From: Paractinoplanes durhamensis
GTDB taxonomy: Bacteria > Actinomycetota > Actinomycetes > Mycobacteriales > Micromonosporaceae
NCBI RefSeq assembly: GCF_016862175.1
Contig: NZ_BOML01000021.1
Coordinates: 1-64,000 of the forward strand
Direction: 5' to 3'
DNA length: 64,000 nucleotides
Under the pieces are notes generated by a model. That model saw only the letters and a list, made by a program, of their open reading frames with translations. It searched no databases and was not told the origin of the DNA. Shown in pieces: positions 30,976 to 38,304 of the stretch. Positions within the stretch are counted from its first letter, which is position 1. The number at the start of each line of letters is the position of its first letter. Position numbers and translations under genes: made by a program.

Positions 30976-31683
30976 ATGTCGCGCCGTCCCCTGATCGTTG
31001 CCGCGGCTGCCGCCGTCCTCTTCACGATCCTCACCCTGCTCGTCGCCGTCCGCTTCGGGCCGCTGATGCGGGCGGACGCCGCGGTCAGCGGCGCCGCCCA
31101 CGACATGGCGCTGGCCCATCCGGCCTGGCGGGCGTTCTTCGCCGCGGTCACCCGCACCGGCGGGCCGGCCGTGGTCTGGGTGGCCGGGCTGCTCGCCGGC
31201 CTCGTCCTGATCGTCCGCGGCCGGCGGCGGGAGCTCACGTTCCTGGCCGTGACCCTGCTCGGCTCGGCGTTCGTGCGGCTCCTGATCCTGAATACGGTGG
31301 CGCGCCCGCGCCCCGCCGGCCGCCTGGCCGCGGCGGCGGGCTGGTCGTTCCCGTCCGGCCACACCACCGGCTCGGCCACCGCGGCCCTGACCGCGCTCGT
31401 CCTGCTGTGGCCGCTGCTCGCCGGCCGCCGTTACCGCTGGGCGGTGGCCGCCGGCATCGGGACGTGGGCCGCGCTGGTCGGGATCAGCCGGGTCGCCCTG
31501 GTCGTGCATTGGCCCAGCGACGTCCTGGGCGGCTGGCTCCTCGCGGTAACGGTGGTCGCGGCCGCCCGTGGCCTACAGCCAGGCGCGGGCCAGGCCGACG
31601 AACGCGATGGTGGCGACGGCCATGGTCGCGGTGAAGGCCACGGCCAGGACGACGAGGCCGGCGAGCCGTCCGCGTCGCGGTGA
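30976..31683 (+). CDS. PAP2-family membrane phosphatase
   Basis: 235 residues, about six membrane helices, with the three PAP2 motifs: ARPRPAG (about 108-114), PSGHTT (about 126-131) and SRVALVVHWPSDVLGG (about 175-190). Likely dephosphorylates a lipid (pyro)phosphate such as undecaprenyl diphosphate at the outer membrane face. After the last helix comes a 35-residue hydrophilic Gly/Glu/His tail whose DNA (31573-31683) is antisense to the end of the M56 peptidase gene; the tail is atypical of the family. Under dyad sites A and B. Confidence 0.9.
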   Translation: MSRRPLIVAAAAAVLFTILTLLVAVRFGPLMRADAAVSGAAHDMALAHPAWRAFFAAVTRTGGPAVVWVAGLLAGLVLIVRGRRRELTFLAVTLLGSAFVRLLILNTVARPRPAGRLAAAAGWSFPSGHTTGSATAALTALVLLWPLLAGRRYRWAVAAGIGTWAALVGISRVALVVHWPSDVLGGWLLAVTVVAAARGLQPGAGQADERDGGDGHGRGEGHGQDDEAGEPSASR

Positions 31684-32448
31684 CGGGGCCGGCTCGGCGA
31701 GGGCCCGCACCCGGCGGACCGCCACGCCGCCGTCGATGCCCAGCGCCGGCCACGTCGGCACGGTGCCCAGCGCGGCCCGGGCCACCGCCTGGGCGGTGAG
31801 GTCGCGGTCGCCGACCTCGGCCGCGGCGTCCTCGTCGGCCCAGCGTTCGACCAGGTAGCCGACCGCCTCCCGGGCCGGCGCCAGCAGCGGGTTCACCGCG
31901 GCCGCCGCGGCCGCCACCATGACCAGCGCGGAATGCCGGTGCCGCAGATGGGCGCGCTCGTGCGCGAACAGCACCCGCCGCTCGCGCGGGCCGAGCAGCC
32001 GGAGAATCCCGGTGGTGACCAGCAGGTGGCCGGGCCGGCCGGGAACCGCGACCGCCATCGGCGCGGGCAGGTCGGCGACGACCAGGCCGGCCCGGGGCCG
32101 GCCGACCGCGCGCAGCCGCCGCACGGTGCCGAGACGCCGGTGCAGGTCGACCGCGAGCCGGGCCGCGCCGCCGAGCAGCAGCAGGGCCGCGACCAGCGCG
32201 ATCGGCCCCGGCACCGGTTCGGGCGGTTCGAGGACGGGATGGTTGTCGAGCGTGCGCAGCGGCGGCACGTCGTCGAGCAGGGTCAGCGCGAGCAGGCCGA
32301 GCGACCAGACGGTGGCGAACCCGGCGACCGCGGCCACCGCGGTCAGCGCCCGGGCGGCGAGGGCGGGGGAGCCCCCGCGGGTCAGCCGGGGCGCCGCCCA
32401 GAACAGCGGCAGCGCCAGCAGCAGCGGCAGGTAGACGGCGACCGTCAC
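31573..32448 (-). CDS. M56 (BlaR1-like) membrane metallopeptidase
   Basis: 291 residues: N-terminal helices, a cytoplasmic zinc-protease domain with HERAH (His163-Glu164-x-x-His167), and a C-terminal helix. It has no penicillin-binding sensor domain, so its signal is not necessarily a beta-lactam. In BlaR1/MecR1 systems this protease leads to inactivation of the BlaI repressor. GTG start overlaps the blaI stop by 4 bases, so repressor and protease are made together. The last 111 bases overlap the PAP2 gene on the other strand. Confidence 0.9.
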   Translation of the reverse strand: MTVAVYLPLLLALPLFWAAPRLTRGGSPALAARALTAVAAVAGFATVWSLGLLALTLLDDVPPLRTLDNHPVLEPPEPVPGPIALVAALLLLGGAARLAVDLHRRLGTVRRLRAVGRPRAGLVVADLPAPMAVAVPGRPGHLLVTTGILRLLGPRERRVLFAHERAHLRHRHSALVMVAAAAAAVNPLLAPAREAVGYLVERWADEDAAAEVGDRDLTAQAVARAALGTVPTWPALGIDGGVAVRRVRALAEPAPSPRRGRLAGLVVLAVAFTATMAVATIAFVGLARAWL

Positions 32449-32810
32449 GCCTGGTTCCGGAGGTGCTCCCGGAGGATGGCCATGTCCCGCTCGTCGAGCG
32501 TCGCGGCGAACTGCTGCAGCACGGCCTGCCGGTCGGCGCGGCCGGTGAGGACCGCGTTCATCTGCGCGGCGGCCGTGGTCGCGGCATCCTGGGCCGCCCA
32601 GTACGCATAGCTGCGGCCGACCTTGCGCCGCTCGGCGAGGCCCTTCTCGTGCAGCCGCACCAGGATGGTCTGCACGGTGTTGTAGGCCAGGTCACCGAGC
32701 TGGGCCTGCGCGTCACTCGGCGTGACCGGCGCCGCCGGCGAACCCTGCCAGAGCACCGCCATCACCTCGGCCTCCAGTGTGCCGGGCGCGCGGCGGCTGT
32801 CCTTCGTCAT
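32445..32810 (-). CDS. BlaI/MecI/CopY-family repressor
   Basis: 121 residues with the BlaI winged helix (about 8-80): LEAEVMAVLW, YNTVQTILVRLHEKGLAERRKVGRSYAYWA, and a C-terminal dimerisation helix pair (about 90-120). Forms an operon with the downstream M56 peptidase. No CCTAC-N5-GTAGG dyad lies in its own short upstream region, but four such dyads lie within 2 kb on either side, making it the best candidate to bind them. ATG at 32810 chosen; a GTG 6 bases upstream is possible. Confidence 0.92.
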   Translation of the reverse strand: MTKDSRRAPGTLEAEVMAVLWQGSPAAPVTPSDAQAQLGDLAYNTVQTILVRLHEKGLAERRKVGRSYAYWAAQDAATTAAAQMNAVLTGRADRQAVLQQFAATLDERDMAILREHLRNQA

Positions 32811-32863
32811 GGTCACCCAGTTTAGGGCGGCACCGATCGCCGTGGTGACCACGCCCGGCCGGG

Positions 32864-33090
32864 TCAGCCCCGGCCCGCGGCGTCTTCGAAGCCCTCCGAA
32901 CGTACGGATATTGCCGCCCGCTTGCCGGTCAGCTCGCTTTTGATGGTGCGGGCGCTGCGCCGCATCCAGAAGATCATCCAGGTGACCATGCACACCGCGA
33001 TCAGCGACGTCACGGCTTCGAACACTTCCAGGCGTACGCCGGAAAGCAGCTCTTTCGCCACGTAGGTGAGCACCGCACCGAGCCCTTGCC
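32864..33090 (-). pseudogene. Internal fragment of an FTR1/EfeU iron permease
   Basis: An open frame of 69 codons (GTG 33073) carries VTSLIAVCMVTWMIFWMRR followed by SARTIKSEL, a sequence typical of one membrane segment and loop of FTR1-type ferrous/ferric permeases. Homology-like reading continues a few codons upstream of the GTG (GLGAVLTY), then meets a stop. The REGLE iron-binding motifs and most helices are missing, so this is a remnant, not a functional transporter. A CCTAC-N5-GTAGG dyad remains 33 bases upstream of the GTG. Confidence 0.75.
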
Positions 33091-33105
33091 CATCTCCGTC
33101 AAACC

Positions 33106-33120
33106 CCTACATGCTGTAGG
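33106..33120. promoter_or_regulatory. CCTAC-N5-GTAGG dyad, site C
   Basis: CCTAC-ATGCT-GTAGG between the FTR1 remnant and the PadR-like gene. For the rightward promoter it sits just upstream of a possible -35 (TTGTCA, 33124-33129). Confidence 0.75.
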
Positions 33121-33157
33121 AGTTTGTCAAGAGCGCCGAAACCGACGCATGCTAGCT

Positions 33158-33172
33158 TCTACGGCTTGTAGG
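33158..33172. promoter_or_regulatory. CTAC-N5-GTAG dyad, site D
   Basis: TCTAC-GGCTT-GTAGG, one mismatch in the outer pair, 52 bp centre-to-centre from site C and 32 bases before the PadR-like ATG. It lies just after a possible -10 (CATGCT, 33148-33153; 18-bp spacer from TTGTCA), the position of a repressor blocking transcription start. Confidence 0.7.
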
Positions 33173-33204
33173 AGCTGAGTGATCGACTGGGGTGGTGCGC
33201 CGCG

Positions 33205-33726
33205 ATGACGGTTGCGCTGGGGGATGTGCTGCTGGTGCTGCTGGGCGACGGCCCGGCCACCGCCTATGAACTGCGCCGCCGCCATGTCGAGACCTTCGGT
33301 GCCGGCGACAGCGTCGACATCGCCCGGGTCGGGCCGGCCCTCAACCGTCTCGAACGCCTCGGGCATGCGCGCACCGACGGCCTGCCCGGCACGCGCCGGC
33401 GATTCCTGCTGACCGAGGCCGGTGAGCGCCGGCAGCGCACCTGGCTGCTGGACGTGCGCGACGACGTGTCGCCCGAGGAGATCCGGATCCGCGGGCTGCT
33501 CGCGGTGGCGGTCACCGACCGGGCCACCTTCGACACCGTGATCGGCTCCTGCCTGGCCGTTCTCGAGCTCCAGCAGATCCGGGCCCGGGCCGAGGCCGGC
33601 GGTTCGCTCATCTCGGTCCGGCACGCCCGGCACGCGCACGAGGAGTTGCTGGTCGCGGCGACGCTCGACTGGCTCCGCGGCCTGCGCGCGGGCCGCCGCC
33701 TGCGCGACGTCGCCCCCTCCGCCTGA
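33205..33726 (+). CDS. PadR-like transcriptional regulator
   Basis: 173 residues. N-terminal winged helix (about 5-75): LGDVLLVLLGDGPATAYELRRR, VGPALNRLERLGHARTDGLPGTRRRFLLTEAG. C-terminal helices (about 80-165) fit the Vir-like PadR dimerisation domain. No partner exporter gene is adjacent. Sites C and D in its promoter suggest it is a target of the BlaI-type regulator rather than self-controlled. Confidence 0.8.
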   Translation: MTVALGDVLLVLLGDGPATAYELRRRHVETFGAGDSVDIARVGPALNRLERLGHARTDGLPGTRRRFLLTEAGERRQRTWLLDVRDDVSPEEIRIRGLLAVAVTDRATFDTVIGSCLAVLELQQIRARAEAGGSLISVRHARHAHEELLVAATLDWLRGLRAGRRLRDVAPSA

Positions 33727-33728
33727 GC

Positions 33729-33977
33729 CCGCAGCTCACCGAGCGAAAGCGCTGGCGCCTGGTCGAGGCCGATAGCTTCCCGGTCGCCCATGCCGAGGCG
33801 CTGGCCGCCGCCATCCCGCACGCCCGCCTGGAGATCGTCCCCGGCATGGGCCACGTCCTCTCCGCCCCGGGCCTCCCGGAGCAGCTCGCCGACCTGATCG
33901 CCGAGGCCGATCAGTCGAGAGCTGCGCGGGCCAGGGCGGGTGCCTCCGTCCCGGCCAGCAACCAGCCGCCGGCGTAG
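33729..33977 (+). pseudogene. C-terminal remnant of an alpha/beta hydrolase
   Basis: Right after the PadR-like stop, a different forward frame reads ERKRWRLVEADSFPVAHAEA and, further on, LEIVPGMGHVLSAPG, then ends at a TAG (33975-33977). The spacing of the conserved acid region and the GMGH catalytic His is that of an alpha/beta hydrolase C-terminus. No start or N-terminal part exists. Its last 67 bases are antisense to the FtsX-like gene. A second gene scar beside the FTR1 remnant. Confidence 0.6.
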
Positions 33978-36367
33978 CCGAGGAGCGGCAGGCCGACCAC
34001 GATCGCGAGCAGCTCGGCGATCGGCGGCTGATCGAGCCAGTGCAACTCCTGGTGGTACCAGGCCAGCATGGCCAGGTAGGCGACCGCCGTGCCCAGCACC
34101 CCGCCCAGCAGGGCGAGGGCACCGGCGGTCGCCGCGGTCAGCGACCGGCGGACCCGGCGCGGCGCCCCGGCCGCGGTCAGGGTGCGCAGGTCGCGGGCGC
34201 TCTCGCTGCGGATCAGGCCGACCGTCATGGCGAGCACGCCGAGGGTGACCGCGATGCCGGTGCCGGTGGCGTAACGGGCCAGCCGGATCGCGTCGGCGCC
34301 GGTTGGCCGGGTCTCCAGGGAGAGGCCGGCGGCGCGGGTCTGCTCCTCGGCCCGGTCGATCCGCTCCTGGGTCAGCGGCTGCGGCGTCTGCACCAGCCAG
34401 CCGACCGTGGCCGGGGTCAGGTGCAGCGCCTGCACGGCGTGCTCGGTGACGAGCGCGACGGGCAGCGACGTGTAGACGGGCAGATCCGCGTGCTGCACCT
34501 TCGGGTCCCAGCCGTCGTGCCGGCCGGGGACGAGCTCGAAGTCGCTGATGTCGGCCAGGCTGGTCAGGATGTCGGTGTCGGCGGCGATGCCGGCCGGGTC
34601 GATCCGGTAGCGGCTCAGCAGCTCCGGGGTGGCCAGGTACAACGTCACGAGGGTCTCGCTGCTGAAGCTGGTGTCCCCGGACGAGTCGGTCTCCGGCGGC
34701 CCGATCTGCGACACCGGCCGGCCCTCGTTGCTCCGCGGCGCGTTCGCGTCCCGGACGGCGACCAGCGGCAACACCGAGCTGCTCCCGAGGTCACGGGCGA
34801 TCGCGTCGGCCTGGAGCTTGCCGGTGTCCAGCTGTGCGGTGGTGAGCTCGGGGACCGGGCCGGCGGTCCCGTGCTCGGACACCCAGACGATGAGCTGGTC
34901 GGCCGGCAGGTTGCCGCCGGTCGGCGTGGTCGCCTTGGCCACCGACACGGCGGCGCCCAGCGCGATGACCGCCGCGATGCCCACGGCCAGCCCGATGGCG
35001 GCCAGCGCCGCGCCCGAGCGGGCCCGGTAGCGGGCCAGGTCACGCAGGGCGAGCCGAGCCGCGACCGGCGCGAACCGGGCGAGCCGGCCCAGCGCGGCGA
35101 TGCCGAGCGGGGCGAGCATGAGCAGGCCGAGGGCGGTGGCCAGCACGCCGCCGACGATGTAGAGCGGCCGGGTCTGCCGGGCCAGGACGAGCGCGCCCAG
35201 GCCACCGGCGAGCAGCACCACGCCGAGGGCGGCGAACCGGTGCGCGGGCCGCGGCGGCATCGGGCGGGCGGACAGGGCGGCGACGACCGGTACCCGCGCC
35301 GCGGCCCGGGCCGGCCACCAGGCGGCGCCGATCGCGGTCACGATCGCCAGCAGCACCGCGCCGGCCACCGGTAGCCAGGGCAGGTCGAAGCGGTCGATAC
35401 GGCGGCCCAGCAGGGGTTCCAGGGTGGGCGCGAACGCCATCCACACGACCAGGCCGGTCACCGCACCGGCGACCGCGCCGACCGTACCGACGACCGCGCC
35501 GTTGGCCACCATGACCAGCCGCAGGTGCCGCCGGCTCGCGCCCATCGCGCCGAGCATGCCGAGCGCCCGCATCCGGCGCTGAGCCATGACGGTGAACCCG
35601 GCCACCGCGAGCAGCCCGACGAACAGCAGCCCGATCGTGGCGAGCGCCAGCACCGGGACGGCCGCGAGAGTCTCCGGGGTGCGGATCTGGCGGGACAGCC
35701 GGTCGGGGTGCGGTTTCGCGTCGAACTCCGCCGCACTCGCCTTGATCAGCACGTCCACCTGGTCGGGCGCGGTGATCTGGCCGGGCGCCACGAGGGCGAA
35801 CCGGCTGCGCAGGTCGAGCGGGTTCTCGACCAGGCCGACGACCCGGCGCTGCCGGCCGGCCTGGTCCCAGGTGCCGCCGACGCTCAGGTGGAAGATCGCG
35901 GCGACCTGCTCGGTGATCGCGACCTCGTCCGCCCCCTGTGGATAACGGCCGGAGAGCAGGCGCAGGGTGGGCGCGCCGTACGGCCCGTTCGGGTCCTGCG
36001 CGCGCAGGTCGACCGGGTTGGCCGAGCCGGGGACCGCAACCGCCTGGTGCTCGATCACGTCGACCGTGCCGAACGAGGAACGCAGCTGATCGGCGTCGGC
36101 TTCGGCCTGCGCGCCGGTGCTGCCCAGCGTCAGGGCCAAGTTGGCGGTGCCGAACGTCGCCTCCTGGGTGCCGACCGCGTTGGCCGCGATCGCCAGGCCG
36201 GCCGTGGTGCCGGCGACGGCCAGCAGCAGCATGGCCAGCACCAGTGCCTGCTGTCGCCATTCGCGGCGGAACAGCCGCCACGCCCAGCGCAGCACGGCCC
36301 GCCGGGCGGGCATCCCGCCGTGGCCCCGGCCGAGGTCGACCGGCCGTTCCTCGACCGCGACGCTCAT
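33911..36367 (-). CDS. MacB/FtsX-type ABC exporter permease
   Basis: 818 residues with two FtsX domains. One N-terminal helix (about 30-50) is followed by an extracellular domain, three helices (about 265-395 including VMAQRRMRALGMLGAMGASRRHLR), four central helices, a second extracellular domain (about 500-690) and three C-terminal helices. ATG overlaps the ATPase stop by 4 bases. Such permeases move antibiotics, peptides or lipoproteins, or act as mechanotransmitters; the substrate is unknown. Part of a padR-ATPase-permease operon. Confidence 0.9.
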   Translation of the reverse strand: MSVAVEERPVDLGRGHGGMPARRAVLRWAWRLFRREWRQQALVLAMLLLAVAGTTAGLAIAANAVGTQEATFGTANLALTLGSTGAQAEADADQLRSSFGTVDVIEHQAVAVPGSANPVDLRAQDPNGPYGAPTLRLLSGRYPQGADEVAITEQVAAIFHLSVGGTWDQAGRQRRVVGLVENPLDLRSRFALVAPGQITAPDQVDVLIKASAAEFDAKPHPDRLSRQIRTPETLAAVPVLALATIGLLFVGLLAVAGFTVMAQRRMRALGMLGAMGASRRHLRLVMVANGAVVGTVGAVAGAVTGLVVWMAFAPTLEPLLGRRIDRFDLPWLPVAGAVLLAIVTAIGAAWWPARAAARVPVVAALSARPMPPRPAHRFAALGVVLLAGGLGALVLARQTRPLYIVGGVLATALGLLMLAPLGIAALGRLARFAPVAARLALRDLARYRARSGAALAAIGLAVGIAAVIALGAAVSVAKATTPTGGNLPADQLIVWVSEHGTAGPVPELTTAQLDTGKLQADAIARDLGSSSVLPLVAVRDANAPRSNEGRPVSQIGPPETDSSGDTSFSSETLVTLYLATPELLSRYRIDPAGIAADTDILTSLADISDFELVPGRHDGWDPKVQHADLPVYTSLPVALVTEHAVQALHLTPATVGWLVQTPQPLTQERIDRAEEQTRAAGLSLETRPTGADAIRLARYATGTGIAVTLGVLAMTVGLIRSESARDLRTLTAAGAPRRVRRSLTAATAGALALLGGVLGTAVAYLAMLAWYHQELHWLDQPPIAELLAIVVGLPLLGYAGGWLLAGTEAPALARAALD

Positions 36368-37089
36368 CGGGCCGGCTCGCCGGTCAGCAGGGAGTCCGGG
36401 CCGGGGCGGCCGGCCGTGCGGTCGACGATGCTGCCGTCGCGGATGAACACCACCCGGTCGGCCCACGAGGCGAGCTGCGCGTCGTGGGTCACCACCACCG
36501 CGGCCATGCCCCGCTTGCAGGCGGTCAGCAGAAGCCGCATCACCGCCTCGCCGTTGACCGAGTCGAGGGCGCCGGTCGGCTCGTCGGCGAGCAGCAGCCG
36601 GCGGTCCCCGACGATGGCCCGGGCGATCGCGACCCGCTGCCGCTCGCCGCCGGAGAGCTGATCGGGGAAGTGCGACGCCCGGCCGGCGAGCTCGAGCCCG
36701 TCGAGCGCGCGCAGCCCCTCCGCGCGGGCCTTGCCGGCCGAGATGCCGTCCAGCTCCAGCGGCAGAGCGACGTTTTCCACCGCGGTCAGGCCCGGGAGCA
36801 GGTTGAAATCCTGGAACACGTAGCCGATGGCGCGCCGGCGCAACCGGCTGCGATCGTCGCGGGACATGGCCGACAGCGGCCGGCCCGCGATGCGGACCTC
36901 GCCCTCGGTCGCCGACTCCAGCGCCCCGGCGATGGTCAGCAGCGTGCTCTTGCCGGAGCCGCTCGGGCCCATCACCGCGATCATCTTCCCGGCCTCGACG
37001 GTCAGGTCGACGTCGCGCAGGGCGTGCACCTCGTCGGCGCCGTCCCGATAGGTCTTGGACACCCCGCTCATCTCCAGCACGCCGCTCAT
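36364..37089 (-). CDS. ABC exporter ATPase (LolD/MacB type)
   Basis: 241 residues. Walker A GPSGSGKST (about 40-48), Q-loop FQDFNLLPG, signature LSGGERQRVAIARA (about 144-157), Walker B LLLADEPTGALDS and H-loop VVVTHD are all intact. Couples to the downstream FtsX permease; ATG overlaps the padR stop by 4 bases. Confidence 0.95.
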   Translation of the reverse strand: MSGVLEMSGVSKTYRDGADEVHALRDVDLTVEAGKMIAVMGPSGSGKSTLLTIAGALESATEGEVRIAGRPLSAMSRDDRSRLRRRAIGYVFQDFNLLPGLTAVENVALPLELDGISAGKARAEGLRALDGLELAGRASHFPDQLSGGERQRVAIARAIVGDRRLLLADEPTGALDSVNGEAVMRLLLTACKRGMAAVVVTHDAQLASWADRVVFIRDGSIVDRTAGRPGPDSLLTGEPAR

Positions 37090-37664
37090 CGCCGCGCCCC
37101 TGCCCGGCGCCGGATCGGTGCGGCTGCCTTGGCCGGTGCGGGTGGCTCCAGGGCGGCCCGCTTGAGCCGGCCGTCGGCCATGTCGAGCCACCGGACGACC
37201 GAGTCGAGCCGGTAGAGCTCGGCGTCGACCACCAGGGCGAGACCGAGATCGAGGTCGCCCTCCTCGTCCTTGAGCCTGGTCCACTGCTGCATCAGCTCGA
37301 TCAGGTGCCGCCGGTGGGTCTGGATCACCTCGTGCACGTCGATGCCGGGCAGCCGGGTCGCGACCAGCACCTTGATGACCAGCTCGTCGCGGGGCGGCGC
37401 GGACAGGTCGGGCGGCGTGCGCAGCCAGCCGGCCAGCTCCTCGGCGCCGCCCGGGGTGATCCGGAAGGTCTTCTGCGGGCCGGGCTCGGCATCGTCGTCG
37501 GACTCGACCAGGCCGTCGCGCTCGAGCCGCTGCAGCGTTGTGTAGACCTGGCCGACGTTGAGCGGCCAGACCTCACCGGTGCGGGCCTCGAACTCCTCGC
37601 GCAGCTGAAGACCGTATTTCGGGCCCTCACTGAGCAGCGCCAACAACGAATGCCGGATGCTCAT
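37086..37664 (-). CDS. PadR regulator of the ABC exporter
   Basis: 192 residues. PadR winged helix (about 3-80, LLALLSEGPKYGLQLREEFEARTG; VYTTLQRLERDGLV) and the C-terminal Vir-like helical domain (about 95-175), ending in a basic Ala/Pro tail. First gene of the exporter operon; two palindromes directly upstream fit autoregulation, relieved by exporter substrates as in other PadR-ABC systems. Confidence 0.92.
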   Translation of the reverse strand: MSIRHSLLALLSEGPKYGLQLREEFEARTGEVWPLNVGQVYTTLQRLERDGLVESDDDAEPGPQKTFRITPGGAEELAGWLRTPPDLSAPPRDELVIKVLVATRLPGIDVHEVIQTHRRHLIELMQQWTRLKDEEGDLDLGLALVVDAELYRLDSVVRWLDMADGRLKRAALEPPAPAKAAAPIRRRAGARR

Positions 37665-37675
37665 GGCGTCACCAA

Positions 37676-37710
37676 ACTCGGTATCATGCCGAGTAGAATA
37701 CTCAGTATTC
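37676..37710. promoter_or_regulatory. Two adjacent palindromes upstream of padR
   Basis: ACTCGG-N7-CCGAGT (37676-37694) is followed directly by the perfect palindrome GAATACT-C-AGTATTC (37696-37710). They lie 12-46 bases before the padR ATG. The second is AT-rich for this genome and probably overlaps the -10/-35 region. Confidence 0.8.
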
Positions 37711-37741
37711 TCTTTCTGTCGAGAGTGGATCCGATCGGCGA

Positions 37742-38128
37742 TCAGCCTGGCGGGTGGTCCTTCAGCAGGCGGCGCAGCAAGTCCTCGTCACCGGGGTTGA
37801 GCGAGTCGACGAAGCGGCGCAGCACCGACGCGTGGTCGTCGGCGTCGTTCAGCAGCGCACCCATCCGCCGCGCGGCCATCGAGGCGCGGTCGGTCAGCGG
37901 CGAGTACCGGAAGGCGCGGCCGTCCCGGTAGCGGGCGGTCAATCCTTTCCCATGCATCCGGGTCAGGATCGTCACGACGGTGCTGTAGGAAAGCGGAATC
38001 GAGGCGAGCAGAAGCGCCCGCACGTCGCCGGGCGTCAGCGGCCGAGCGGCGTCGGTGAGCACGCCGAGCACGGCCGCCTCCAGTTCGCCGGATCGGCGGC
38101 GACTCGGTCGCTGATCTTGCGCCGGCAC
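37742..38128 (-). CDS. Second BlaI/MecI-family repressor
   Basis: 128 residues, BlaI winged helix (about 14-85): ELEAAVLGVLTDAARPLTPGDV, YSTVVTILTRMHGKGLTARYRDGRAFRYSPL; C-terminal dimerisation helices to LLKDHPPG. GTG start at 38128. No M56 peptidase is attached, so it is an orphan. It could also recognise the CCTAC-N5-GTAGG sites; the present data cannot decide between the two paralogues. Divergent from the 38.3 kb membrane protein. Confidence 0.88.
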   Translation of the reverse strand: MPAQDQRPSRRRSGELEAAVLGVLTDAARPLTPGDVRALLLASIPLSYSTVVTILTRMHGKGLTARYRDGRAFRYSPLTDRASMAARRMGALLNDADDHASVLRRFVDSLNPGDEDLLRRLLKDHPPG

Positions 38129-38304
38129 GCGGCCATCGTACGTCCGGGTCCGTGTGACCCGCGCCACTCCGGTGCTCGCCGGGGTGGCGCTGGGCGGGTG
38201 ACGGGCCGCACGGTCAAGAATTTGGCCGGCACTTAACGCTATGGTCTGGTGCCCGGATCGGCCACTTCCTTCTCGGGACCGGACGAAACGGATCAGACGA
38301 CCGC

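Noticed and set aside
30913..31509. N-terminal extension of DedA through the PAP2 gene
   Set aside because: The upstream part is an antisense low-complexity reading of PAP2; DedA homology begins at ATG 30882.
32811..32863. BlaI autoregulatory dyad upstream of the blaI-M56 operon
   Set aside because: No CCTAC or GTAGG pair could be found in this gap.
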